Below are positions 1 to 7,640 of a stretch of DNA of 11,055 nucleotides, piece after piece. How positions within the stretch are numbered: position 1 is the stretch's first letter; each line of letters begins with the position of its first letter. The stretch comes from Lachnospiraceae bacterium UBA7225 (GTDB taxonomy: Bacteria; Bacillota; Clostridia; Lachnospirales; Lachnospiraceae), in assembly GCA_002473385.1 (NCBI GenBank), contig DKTR01000100.1, positions 750-11,804 on the forward strand. Direction: 5' to 3'. Position numbers and translations under genes: made by a program. The notes below the pieces were generated by a model that saw only the letters and a program-made list of their open reading frames with translations, did not search any database and was not told where the DNA came from.

Positions 1-156
1 AAGTTTTCATTTTTCGCTGCACGGATGGATGGACTTCCATACCGTGCTGGTTCGCCGCGGCGCAGCGAATTTTCCGACAAACCGCAGCGGCAGATCCAAT
101 GCGAAATTAATGAAAAATATATTCATGAAAAGAAAAAGAAAAGGAGTGTGTGATTC
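1..156 (+). promoter_or_regulatory. Structured leader / intergenic region upstream of cstA
   Basis: This region has no gene. It contains a compact set of inverted repeats. GCACGG-ATGG at 19-28 pairs with CCAT-A-CCGTGC at 37-47, giving 10 bp with a bulged A at 41 and an 8-nt loop. An outer TTCGCT at 13-18 can pair with AGCGAA at 64-69. A short T run (70-73) follows the outer stem, so the structure could be the terminator of a gene left of the window, or part of the cstA leader. An AT-rich stretch with TATATT at 118-123 could be a -10 element, but I see no convincing -35 partner. AAGGAG at 141-146 sits 10 nt before the cstA ATG and is its ribosome binding site. Confidence 0.45.
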
Positions 157-1863
157 ATGAATGCAGCATTATTGTTAATCGTAGGCGTAGTTATTCTGGC
201 AACCGGCTATGTTACCTACGGCAAATGGCTTGCCCAGCAGTGGGGTGTGGAGGACAAGCGCATTACCCCGGCACATGATCTGGAGGACGGAAACGACTAT
301 GTTCCGGCAAAGGCACCTGTCCTTATGGGACACCATTTTTCCTCCATCGCAGGCGCAGGTCCGATCAACGGACCGATCCAGGCAGCAGTATTCGGATGGG
401 TTCCGGTTATGCTGTGGGTACTGATCGGAGGCATTTTCTTCGGTGCGGTACATGATTTCGGTGCACTGTTTGCATCGGTAAGAAACAAGGGACAGTCTAT
501 CGGCGAGGTTATCGCAGCCAGTATCGGCACCAGAGCAAAGAAGCTGTTCATCATCTTCTCCTACCTGACCCTGATCCTGGTGGTAGCCGCATTTGCATCT
601 ATCGTTGCAAACACCTTTAAAGCTACTTATGACGAAGCAGGAGTCCTGGATATGGCAAAAAGCGCAGCAAACGCCCGTACTGCTATGATCTCCATCCTGT
701 TCATCATAATCGCCATTATTTTCGGTGTTATGGTTTACAGAAGAAACGCTTCCCTGATCGTATCCACTGTCATTGGTGTGGCGGCAATCATTGCCTGTAT
801 GACAATCGGCTACAATTGGCATCCGCTTTATCTGGACGGAAACGTATGGATGGTAATTGTCGGTATCTACATTGCCATTGCTTCCGTCACACCGGTATGG
901 ATCCTTCTGCAGCCGCGCGACTATTTAAGCTCATTTCTACTCTACGGTATGATGATCATTGCTGTGATAGGAATCCTCGGTGCTCATCCGTCACTGGAAA
1001 TCCCGGCGTTCACCGGATTCGTTGACACAGCGGAGTATGGTGTGGGAAGCTCCCTCGGAAGCATGTTCCCGGCACTGTTCGTAACCATCGCCTGCGGCGC
1101 GATTTCCGGTTTTCATTCACTGGTAGGATCCGGTACCACAGCGAAACAACTCGACAGAGAACGCGATGCCCGTCCGATCGCATACGGCGGTATGCTGATT
1201 GAATGCGCTCTGGCCCTGATTTCCCTCTGCGCAGTCGGCTACGTCTGGAAAGAATATGTTCCGGGCGGCATCACCACCCCGACGGCAGTATTTGCAACCG
1301 GTATCTCCCGCATGTGCGCAACCATCCCGTTCCTCGCCGGTGCGGAGAATGTGATCTATTCCATGCTGATCCTTGCAGTGTCCGCTTTCTGCCTGACATC
1401 CCTGGATACCGCTACACGTCTGGCGCGCTACATGTTCCAGGAATTCTGGCTGGAGCCTGGACAGACCTACAAGGATACCACTGGATTTAAAAAGACACTG
1501 ACCAACCCGTATGTTGCCACCATCATCACCGTTGTACTTGGCATCGCGCTTGGTATGACTGGTTACGCAAAGATCTGGGCACTATTTGGAGCTGCTAACC
1601 AGCTGTTAGCTGCACTTGGTCTGCTTGCCGTTGCTGCATGGCTCGGCAAGATGGGCAAAAACAACAAAATGTTCCTGTTCCCGATGGCATTTATGCTGGT
1701 TGTGACCATCGTATCTCTGGTTCAGACCATTATCTCGAACGTAACAAACGCTGTCGATATCTGGAACTGGATCCGCGCCGGTCTTGGTACGCTGCTCGTT
1801 ATTCTGGCAATCGTCCTCGCGATTGAAGGCGTAAAGACCATCACCAGTCAATCTAAGAAATAA
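157..1863 (+). CDS. cstA: CstA-family carbon starvation protein (peptide/pyruvate transporter)
   Basis: This encodes a 568-residue polytopic membrane protein of the CstA family. Characterised members include E. coli CstA and BtsT/YjiY, which take up peptides and/or pyruvate when carbon is limiting. It is hydrophobic throughout, with well over ten predicted membrane segments. The family signature GHHFSSIAGAGPINGP lies at residues 58-73, and a second conserved loop (GSGTTAKQLDRERDARPIAYGG) runs from about residue 324 to 346. The length matches the short Firmicute form (about 570-600 aa) rather than the roughly 700-aa enterobacterial form, so it looks complete. The ATG at 157 is supported by AAGGAG at 141-146. 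Codons are rich in CTG, ATC, GGC and ACC and look more biased than in the minus-strand genes, consistent with a well-expressed core gene. It stands alone on the plus strand and converges on the glycosidase operon. The family call is firm; the transported substrate is not determined. Confidence 0.95.
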   Translation: MNAALLLIVGVVILATGYVTYGKWLAQQWGVEDKRITPAHDLEDGNDYVPAKAPVLMGHHFSSIAGAGPINGPIQAAVFGWVPVMLWVLIGGIFFGAVHDFGALFASVRNKGQSIGEVIAASIGTRAKKLFIIFSYLTLILVVAAFASIVANTFKATYDEAGVLDMAKSAANARTAMISILFIIIAIIFGVMVYRRNASLIVSTVIGVAAIIACMTIGYNWHPLYLDGNVWMVIVGIYIAIASVTPVWILLQPRDYLSSFLLYGMMIIAVIGILGAHPSLEIPAFTGFVDTAEYGVGSSLGSMFPALFVTIACGAISGFHSLVGSGTTAKQLDRERDARPIAYGGMLIECALALISLCAVGYVWKEYVPGGITTPTAVFATGISRMCATIPFLAGAENVIYSMLILAVSAFCLTSLDTATRLARYMFQEFWLEPGQTYKDTTGFKKTLTNPYVATIITVVLGIALGMTGYAKIWALFGAANQLLAALGLLAVAAWLGKMGKNNKMFLFPMAFMLVVTIVSLVQTIISNVTNAVDIWNWIRAGLGTLLVILAIVLAIEGVKTITSQSKK

Positions 1864-1896
1864 CAGAATTTTAAGAAAGAGAAAAAATTTACCTAC

Positions 1897-1919
1897 AGGA
1901 TCTGCCACCGGCAGTTCCT
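1897..1919 (+). terminator. Hairpin just downstream of cstA
   Basis: AGGATCTGCC (1897-1906) pairs with GGCAGTTCCT (1910-1919) around an ACC loop, giving a 10-bp stem with one T-T mismatch. It lies about 35 nt after the cstA stop. Only a weak T run (1919-1921 region) follows, so on its own it is a mediocre intrinsic terminator. It may instead protect the transcript 3' end or back up the stronger hairpin at 1939-1977. Confidence 0.45.
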
Positions 1920-1938
1920 TTCGGATGTATGGCAACAT

Positions 1939-1977
1939 AAACTCCCCAGGCGGCCGTCATGGCGCACGGGGAGTTTT
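1939..1977 (+). terminator. Rho-independent terminator of cstA, probably bidirectional
   Basis: AAACTCCCC (1939-1947) pairs perfectly with GGGGAGTTT (1968-1976), and a GC-rich inner loop may extend the structure. TTTT then CTG follows on the plus strand, as expected for the end of cstA. Read on the minus strand, the same stem is preceded by an A run and followed by TTTATGTT. It lies about 40 nt beyond the stop of the convergent GH127 gene, so it can plausibly stop both transcripts. Confidence 0.8.
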
Positions 1978-2017
1978 CTGCTGAAAAAACACCGGTCTTT
2001 CTAAAAGCCAGAATTTC

Positions 2018-3928
2018 TTATACCAGATATTCATTAATCCATATCTTCATTTCTCCGGTTCCCCGGTTGCCCCATAAATAATAGGGTATCGCTTTTATGC
2101 GCACACCCTCTCTGGGCGCCCTCGTATATGAATATAGTCTGCCATCCCACATACTTTCCTGTTCCCTGCAGCCGTCAAAACTGACAGCAATCGCATTCCC
2201 CGGTAGGCTATTATCAATAAATTCGTCAACCCCTGTAAGCTCTCCAATACTGATTCCGCTTAAATTTTTGCCATTGTCTGCCTCCTCAAGGCAATAAACC
2301 ACAGGTCCCCGCATAAGCGCCGCCTTCCCTGCGTCGGCGCTAACCCTCGGATTCGCATACACCTTCCGCAGACGCAGAGAGAATTTAACATCAATATAAT
2401 CCTGCTCCTGAAATTCCCTCTCAAGGTAAACATAGCCCTTCTCTGCCCCTGGCTCCTCTATCTGTTTCCCATTAACAGATAAAGTACAGGAATCTGCCCA
2501 TCCTGGTATCCGTATACATAGCGAAAATTTTCTCCGTCTCCCTTTATACCTTAAGCGTACCTTTCCATCTTTAAGGTAAGAGCTTTGTATCACCAGACCA
2601 GCTTTGCCGTCGTCAAAAAGTATCTCTCCTCCGATAAATAAATTTATATACAGTTTTTTATCTTTGTCATCCCACATAGAAATGTACTGGTCAAGGGATG
2701 CCATAAGCCTTGCGATATTCGGCGGACAGCAGGCGCAGCCCATCCACGCCTCCCGCTGAACCCTGACATGCTGCATATCGTAACGCTCTTCTGCTTCTTC
2801 CGGGCGCAGTTCCAGCGGATTCACATAGAAATATTGCTTTCCCTCTTCCGATATTCCGCTGATTGCTCCATTATATAATGCCAGCTCCATAACGTCTGCA
2901 TAACTGCTGTTTTTTTCTAATTGCAACATTCTTCTTGCCCAGAAAATAAGACCGATAGAGGCGCAGGTTTCCGCATAAGCGCGGTCATTTGGCAGATCAT
3001 AATCCGTCCCAAAACACTCGCCATGGGCCTCACTCCCAATTGCTCCCGTAATATACATTTTTCTGGTCACAACATCATCCCACAGATACTGCAGTGTCTC
3101 TCTCATTCCGTGATTATTCGTTTCCTTCGCAATATCAGCCATTGCACTATACAAATACATGGCCCTTACACAGTGTCCGACTGCATTCGTCTGCTCCCAC
3201 ACCGGCGTATGCGCCTGATGGTATCTCAGATCAAACCATTTATCCTTATAACGCTCTCCAAAGTTTTTCTCCCGTAAAAGAAAAGACGGCTGCTTACCTC
3301 TTTCCGTTATCAGATACACCATAAAATCATAGTATTTTATATCATTGGTATACTGATAAAGCTTATATAGCGCAAGTTCAATCTCTGGATGTCCGGAAAA
3401 GACATGCATTTTTTCCTCCTCCGGTCCTATTTGTTCTATCAGATAACCTACATAGCGTTCCATTAGGTGAAGCATTTTTTCTTTTCCTGTTGCCAGAGCA
3501 TATGCAACCGCCGCTTCCGTAAGATGACCTGCACAATACAGCTCGTGTCCGTGTGAAAAATTCGTGAATCTTTTTTCCAGCCCAGTACAAATATAATATG
3601 TATCCAGATATCCGTCCTCACGCTGTGCTCTTTCCATCAAATCTATTAAGTCGTCAATTTTCTTTTCAATTTCCCGGTCCGGATAAAGCCGCAGCGACCA
3701 GGCCGCAGCCTCTATCCATTTTGCCACATCGCTATCCTGAAACAACATTCCCTGATACTTTCCGTCCGAGTCTCCTGCCGCAATCCTGAAATTTTCGATA
3801 GCATGGCTATGCTCAATTCCCGGGACTGTATCGTTCAATACTTCATACTGATACGGAATAATTTCTCTGCAAATTTTCTCTATCCTGGGCGTCCAGAATT
3901 CATCCGCAATCTTCACCTCTATACCCAT
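2018..3928 (-). CDS. GH127 family glycosidase (putative beta-L-arabinofuranosidase), second copy
   Basis: This 636-residue protein belongs to the DUF1680/glycoside hydrolase 127 family, named for Bifidobacterium longum HypBA1 (about 658 aa), which releases L-arabinose from beta-L-arabinofuranosides. Residues matching the HypBA1 active site are present: Glu304 (GAIGS...GE, acid/base), Glu320 and Cys322 (AETCASIG) and Cys400-Cys401 (CACCPPNIAR), which form the zinc site with Cys400 as the thiolate nucleophile. Conserved histidines occur in YCAGH (135), GHPEIELA (180) and GHCVRAMY (252), with Glu348 and Tyr368 further on. The catalytic (alpha/alpha)6 barrel is followed by beta-sandwich domains from about residue 420. 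There is no signal peptide, so it should be cytoplasmic. Its ATG lies 29 nt inside the end of the upstream paralogue, and AGGAGA at 3938-3943 (9 nt spacing) supports that start. It is the last gene of the operon. Another GH127 specificity, for example against an unusual pectic sugar, cannot be excluded. Confidence 0.9.
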   Translation of the reverse strand: MGIEVKIADEFWTPRIEKICREIIPYQYEVLNDTVPGIEHSHAIENFRIAAGDSDGKYQGMLFQDSDVAKWIEAAAWSLRLYPDREIEKKIDDLIDLMERAQREDGYLDTYYICTGLEKRFTNFSHGHELYCAGHLTEAAVAYALATGKEKMLHLMERYVGYLIEQIGPEEEKMHVFSGHPEIELALYKLYQYTNDIKYYDFMVYLITERGKQPSFLLREKNFGERYKDKWFDLRYHQAHTPVWEQTNAVGHCVRAMYLYSAMADIAKETNNHGMRETLQYLWDDVVTRKMYITGAIGSEAHGECFGTDYDLPNDRAYAETCASIGLIFWARRMLQLEKNSSYADVMELALYNGAISGISEEGKQYFYVNPLELRPEEAEERYDMQHVRVQREAWMGCACCPPNIARLMASLDQYISMWDDKDKKLYINLFIGGEILFDDGKAGLVIQSSYLKDGKVRLRYKGRRRKFSLCIRIPGWADSCTLSVNGKQIEEPGAEKGYVYLEREFQEQDYIDVKFSLRLRKVYANPRVSADAGKAALMRGPVVYCLEEADNGKNLSGISIGELTGVDEFIDNSLPGNAIAVSFDGCREQESMWDGRLYSYTRAPREGVRIKAIPYYLWGNRGTGEMKIWINEYLV

Positions 3929-5834
3929 TACGATCTATCTCCTGCCTTTCCGTCAAAAATGTTTTCATACTTCCTATACCCCGGTTATTCCATTGAAAAT
4001 ACGGAATCATGCGTATCTCACACGATTGGAACCTAAACGGCTGCTTTCCATACAATCCCTTCATCTCATTCCGGTAAAAAAGCCCCTCTGCCAGAATTGC
4101 TGTCCCATCAGTCTTCAGATAGCCATTTCTTTTCAGGCACATGCGGGAAAGCATCCTGTTATCTATCTCCTCCGCACAATAAACCAGCGGTCCGCACATT
4201 ACAGCAGCCTTTCCCTGCATAGATTCTGCATCTGCCGCGGCATATATTTTCTGCGGCTTCAGCTCCAGATACAATATAATTTCATGCTCTCTGCCTCTTT
4301 CAATAAAAACAGACAGATATCCCTGCTGTATTTCTCCCTGGCAGCTCTTTCCGTCCACCTGGACACTATATGCATTACACCATCCTGGAATCCGAAGCTT
4401 TACCGCACCGTCTCTCTCCGATTTCAGTTTTAGGATTACTTTCCCCTCATACGGATACTCTGTCGTCTGACTGCACTGCCATCCATTTTCTTTTATTTCG
4501 CTATTGACATACTGATGTATGCAGAGCTGATCTTCCGAAAATGTATAAATGTAAGCCTGCAAAGATAAAATGATCCGGGCAATATTGGGAGGACAGCATG
4601 GACATGCAAACCACGGCTGCCTTTCTTTCACAATATGAGAGTACTCCGGTCTCATAGCGTATTTATCCGGTTTTGCCTCCAATACATTCGTATAAAAAAA
4701 TTTATCCCCGCTTTGAGAAATTCCGCAAAGCACGCCATTATAAAGTGCGGTCTCTATCACATCCGCATACCGGCTGTCTTCTTCTAAAAGCATCATCCTC
4801 CATGCCCAGAAAATCAGGCCAATAGACGCACAGGTTTCCCCATACATCAAATCCAGCGGCAAATCATACGCACCGGAAAAGCTTTCTCCATATTCTCTGG
4901 AACCAATCGCACCAGTCAGATACATTTTCCGCTGCGTTACATCCTGCCAGAGATTTTCCAGGACCCGGATAAGTGATTCATCTTTCTCTATTCTTGCTTC
5001 ATCAGCCGCCGCACTATAAAAATACATCGCTTTCACAGCGTGTCCTTTTGCTTCCTTCTGCTGCCGTATCGGTAAATGCGACTGGGAATGGCTGAAATCC
5101 TCCTCCTGCAGCTCATAAACCAGATTCTCCCGTATATTTCCGTTTGTCCTTTCCTCACCGAAAAAAAACGGCTTCTGCCCCCGCTCCTCAACAAAAAATT
5201 CTCCCAGCTTCCGGTACCGGCTTTCTCCGGTACACTCATAAAGTCTGAAAAGAGCAAGCTCAATTTCTGCATGCCCGTCATAGCCCCTGATTTTCCCATT
5301 CGCTCTTCCGAAGCTTCTGTCAATGCAATCCGCATAGCGGCACGCAATGTCCAGCATATTTTTCTTTCCTGTCGCATAATAATGTGTCACTGCCGCTTCT
5401 ATAAAATGCCCCGCGCAATATAACTGACAGGATTCCTTAAGATAATCCCACCTGTGGCTCAGACCATTTAAAATATAATATGAATTTAGGTACCCGTCCT
5501 TTTGCTGCGCCTTCTGAAGCAGTTCTGCCACCCGGTCAAGAAGCATCTCCAGCTCTTTTGAATTTTCCATAAACAGAGCATAGGAAGCAGCTTCTATCCA
5601 CTTAAACAAATCGCTGTCCTGCGAGACCAGACCATAAAATGTCCCTCTGCATTCGCCCGCTGCAATTTTAAAATTTCTTACCGCGCCACTTCTGGCAACC
5701 CCTTCTATCTCATCATTTAAAGCCCTCCAGATATATGGAATTGTTACATCTTTAATCAGATTCTGCTTTTCTTTCCAGAAGCCCCCATTTATTTTCACCT
5801 TGCGCATATCCGCTTTTTGTATCACTTTAAGCAC
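3900..5834 (-). CDS. GH127 family glycosidase (putative beta-L-arabinofuranosidase), first copy
   Basis: This 644-residue paralogue of the next gene has the same domain plan. The catalytic set is intact: Glu317 (GSREYGE), Glu333 and Cys335 (GETCASIG), and Cys413-Cys414 within CPCCPPNIAR. These correspond to Glu322, Glu338, Cys340, Cys417 and Cys418 of HypBA1. Histidines lie in YCAGH (143), GHAEIELA (188) and GHAVKAMY (265); Glu361 and Tyr381 are also kept. The segment before His265 reads IRQQKEAKGH, where the sister enzyme has VWEQTNAVGH, so the substrate pocket may differ. No signal peptide is visible, implying action on imported oligosaccharide. The start is GTG at 5834, supported by GGGGA at 5841-5845 (6 nt spacing); the in-frame GTG at 5825 and ATG at 5807 lack a good site. 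It begins 21 nt after the upstream permease stop and overlaps the next gene by 29 nt. The family is firm; the exact linkage cleaved is inferred. Confidence 0.9.
   Translation of the reverse strand: MLKVIQKADMRKVKINGGFWKEKQNLIKDVTIPYIWRALNDEIEGVARSGAVRNFKIAAGECRGTFYGLVSQDSDLFKWIEAASYALFMENSKELEMLLDRVAELLQKAQQKDGYLNSYYILNGLSHRWDYLKESCQLYCAGHFIEAAVTHYYATGKKNMLDIACRYADCIDRSFGRANGKIRGYDGHAEIELALFRLYECTGESRYRKLGEFFVEERGQKPFFFGEERTNGNIRENLVYELQEEDFSHSQSHLPIRQQKEAKGHAVKAMYFYSAAADEARIEKDESLIRVLENLWQDVTQRKMYLTGAIGSREYGESFSGAYDLPLDLMYGETCASIGLIFWAWRMMLLEEDSRYADVIETALYNGVLCGISQSGDKFFYTNVLEAKPDKYAMRPEYSHIVKERQPWFACPCCPPNIARIILSLQAYIYTFSEDQLCIHQYVNSEIKENGWQCSQTTEYPYEGKVILKLKSERDGAVKLRIPGWCNAYSVQVDGKSCQGEIQQGYLSVFIERGREHEIILYLELKPQKIYAAADAESMQGKAAVMCGPLVYCAEEIDNRMLSRMCLKRNGYLKTDGTAILAEGLFYRNEMKGLYGKQPFRFQSCEIRMIPYFQWNNRGIGSMKTFLTERQEIDRNGYRGEDCG
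3938..3943 (-). promoter_or_regulatory. Ribosome binding site inside the upstream GH127 gene
   Basis: AGGAGA on the minus strand lies 9 nt before the ATG at 3928. It is within the coding sequence of the first GH127 gene, so the second copy is probably translated by coupling or re-initiation. Confidence 0.65.
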
Positions 5835-5840
5835 CCACTT

Positions 5841-5845
5841 TCCCC
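5841..5845 (-). promoter_or_regulatory. Ribosome binding site selecting the GTG start of the first GH127 gene
   Basis: GGGGA lies 6 nt upstream of GTG at 5834, in the 21-nt gap after the permease stop. No comparable site precedes the alternative GTG (5825) or ATG (5807). Confidence 0.5.
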
Positions 5846-5855
5846 ATAAATTTTA

Positions 5856-6686
5856 TCAGCTTTTTACGGCGCCCGCCGCAATTCCTTCAATAATTGTCCT
5901 CTGCGCAAAAACATACAATATCAATACCGGTATAATCGCCATCACACCGGATGCAAGCAGTAGATTCCATCTGTTTTGTGTAAACTGATTGTAAAAATTC
6001 AACTGTGAAAGCGGAATCGTATAATACTCTTTTTTAGAGATTAATACCAGCGGAAGCATCAGATCATTCCAGTACCGGATAAAATACAACACAGCAAGTG
6101 TCCCTGTAATCGGCTTTAGCAGCGGAAAGATTATTGAAAAAAAGAAGCGATAGCCGCTGCACCCGTCAAGGAATGCGCACTCATCCAGCTCCCGCGGAAT
6201 TCCTCTGATTGACTGGCTATACATAATCACTGCCAGAGAGCAGGAAAATCCTGCATTCAGCACGGATATCCGTGTCAGATTATTGGTAATGCCCATTTTG
6301 GACGCTACATTTGCCATTGGAATCATAATAACCGGAAACGGAAGCATCATCGCCATCATAAAAACTAATTGTGTCACTTTTCCGACCCGGCTGTTCATTC
6401 TTGCAAGTCCGTATCCTGCCATAGAACCAAATATCAGAACAATCAAGCCACTTAATACAGCAAAATAAATGGTATTTTCAAATACCTTTATGTAGTTGCT
6501 TGTATCTAGAACCTCGGCATAATTATCCAGGCTCCACACTGCCGGCAGGGACAACGGTTCCATCACAACCTCTCCAAAGGTTTTAACAGAGTTTATTAAA
6601 ACAAATATCATGGGAGCGAACATCCCCGCGCACAAAATCCAGAGAATTAACGCTATCAAAAAATTAATTCTTTTATTCTCCCGCAT
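5856..6686 (-). CDS. CUT1 carbohydrate ABC transporter permease (MalG/AraQ-like)
   Basis: This 276-residue inner-membrane permease has about six hydrophobic segments (roughly residues 8-32, 70-95, 103-127, 140-158, 183-205 and 243-262). The cytoplasmic EAA loop, which contacts the ATPase, lies at about 169-188 (ECAFLDGCSGYRFFFSIIFP). The C-terminus ends in the typical MalG-type pattern, with AQRTIIEG followed by AAGAVKS. The frame is open upstream to an ATG at 6911, but those extra 75 residues overlap the preceding permease gene and are cysteine-rich and unlike the family. The ATG at 6686 has an ideal AAAGGAGG at 6694-6701 with 7 nt spacing, so I use it. The start comes 2 nt after the stop of the first permease, so the pair should be translationally coupled and form a heterodimeric channel. 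The substrate is inferred from the GH127 genes that follow: probably an arabinose-containing oligosaccharide. Confidence 0.92.
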   Translation of the reverse strand: MRENKRINFLIALILWILCAGMFAPMIFVLINSVKTFGEVVMEPLSLPAVWSLDNYAEVLDTSNYIKVFENTIYFAVLSGLIVLIFGSMAGYGLARMNSRVGKVTQLVFMMAMMLPFPVIMIPMANVASKMGITNNLTRISVLNAGFSCSLAVIMYSQSIRGIPRELDECAFLDGCSGYRFFFSIIFPLLKPITGTLAVLYFIRYWNDLMLPLVLISKKEYYTIPLSQLNFYNQFTQNRWNLLLASGVMAIIPVLILYVFAQRTIIEGIAAGAVKS

Positions 6687-6688
6687 AG

Positions 6689-7549
6689 TCACTCCTCCTT
6701 TGTAATCTTCATCTGAAAGGCAGCAACAATCATTACTACAACTGTCAAAATAACAGCCAGCGCAGAGGCATATCCCATATTGTGGCTTTTGAATGCTTCC
6801 GTATAGATATACAGAGAAATATTCTCGGAAGCGTGACCGGGTCCCCCGTTCGTCAGTGTCATCAGAAGTGGATACATATTCAGCGTTTCCGTGACAGCAA
6901 GAAACAAACATACAAAAATCGTTGGTCTCATCAGCGGAAGCTTTATATACGGAATCATCCGTAGCTGACCGCAGCCGTCGATCACTGCTGCTTCAAGCGG
7001 ATCCTGCGGCAGCATCTGCAGCCCTGCAAGATAAATAACCATAAAGTATCCCATGGACTGCCATAGCTTTACAAAAACTACCGAATATAATACCAGTTTT
7101 TCATTGGACAACCAGCCCATATTAAAAATGCCCCACCCTGTAAGCGGATATAAATCTGTCATCAGCCTTCCCAGCAAAAACTGCCAGATAAAGCCGACGG
7201 TAACATTATTAAATATAAAAGGGCAGAAAATGATTGCCCGCAAAAGGATTCTGGATCTGATTTTTCTGTTCAGGCACAAAGCCAGCAGAAATCCCAGCAC
7301 ATTAGCTGCAGCCATAAAAACAATTGCTGAAACAATGGTAAATTTCATGGAGTTTAAAAATACAGAATCCTTCCAGGCATTCACATAATTCGCAAATCCT
7401 ATGAACTCTTTTTGCTTTGAAATTCCATTCCAGTTCGTAAATGAGTATGCTACTGTCTGTCCCAAAGGTACCAGAAAGAAAATCACATACAGAAAAAGCA
7501 TCGGGCAGACAAATCTGACATAATCCAATATTTCCTTTTTCCTTTTCAA
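6689..7549 (-). CDS. CUT1 carbohydrate ABC transporter permease (MalF/AraP-like)
   Basis: This 286-residue permease is the partner of the following gene. It has hydrophobic segments at roughly 12-32, 67-93, 103-123, 153-178, 207-229 and 260-280, the sugar-permease hallmark SFTNWNG near residue 36, and a MalF-like loop with LTNGGPGHASENISLYIY near 232-249. The EAA loop is at about 186-205 (EAAVIDGCGQLRMIPYIKLP). The start is TTG at 7549, followed by the basic MKRKKE. AGGTGG at 7557-7562 lies 7 nt upstream, and the next Met (residue 17) would cut into the first membrane segment, so TTG is preferred. It is separated from the upstream binding-protein gene by a 91-nt gap holding a hairpin, which is likely to lower permease expression relative to the binding protein. 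No ATPase gene accompanies the permeases in this window. Confidence 0.92.
   Translation of the reverse strand: MKRKKEILDYVRFVCPMLFLYVIFFLVPLGQTVAYSFTNWNGISKQKEFIGFANYVNAWKDSVFLNSMKFTIVSAIVFMAAANVLGFLLALCLNRKIRSRILLRAIIFCPFIFNNVTVGFIWQFLLGRLMTDLYPLTGWGIFNMGWLSNEKLVLYSVVFVKLWQSMGYFMVIYLAGLQMLPQDPLEAAVIDGCGQLRMIPYIKLPLMRPTIFVCLFLAVTETLNMYPLLMTLTNGGPGHASENISLYIYTEAFKSHNMGYASALAVILTVVVMIVAAFQMKITKEE
6694..6701 (-). promoter_or_regulatory. Ribosome binding site fixing the second permease start
   Basis: AAAGGAGG is a near-perfect anti-16S match 7 nt before the ATG at 6686. It overlaps the last codons of the first permease. It decides against the longer open frame that begins at 6911. Confidence 0.8.
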
Positions 7550-7556
7550 AATCTCA

Positions 7557-7562
7557 CCACCT
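7557..7562 (-). promoter_or_regulatory. Ribosome binding site for the TTG start of the first permease
   Basis: AGGTGG lies 7 nt upstream of TTG at 7549 and is the only good site near the beginning of the frame. Confidence 0.6.
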
Positions 7563-7591
7563 AATAAATTGAATTTTTATAAAAAACTGCG

Positions 7592-7632
7592 CAAAAATGC
7601 CCGGAGCGGCTCCATCTCCATTCTCCGGGCAT
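7592..7632 (-). terminator. Intercistronic attenuator between binding protein and permeases
   Basis: On the minus strand, ATGCCCGGAG (revcomp of 7623-7632) pairs perfectly with CTCCGGGCAT (revcomp of 7597-7606). This gives a 10-bp stem with a 16-nt loop, followed by TTTTT (7592-7596). It starts only 8 nt after the stop of the binding-protein gene. Partial termination here would leave more transcript for the solute-binding protein than for the permeases and enzymes. This arrangement is common in SBP-dependent sugar operons, where the binding protein is needed in excess. Confidence 0.8.
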
Positions 7633-7640
7633 CTTTTCTG

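Noticed and set aside
175..822. 215-codon open frame antisense to cstA
   Set aside because: It lies wholly within the firm cstA gene, its translation is Cys/Asp/His-rich without recognisable domains, and it mirrors the biased codon use of the opposite strand.
5033..5423. Open frames of about 115 codons overlapping the first GH127 gene on both strands
   Set aside because: They are alternative-frame shadows of a gene with intact catalytic motifs and have no ribosome binding site or domain of their own.
6687..6911. 75-codon N-terminal extension of the second permease
   Set aside because: It overlaps the first permease gene, is cysteine-rich and unlike the family, while the ATG at 6686 has a near-perfect ribosome binding site.
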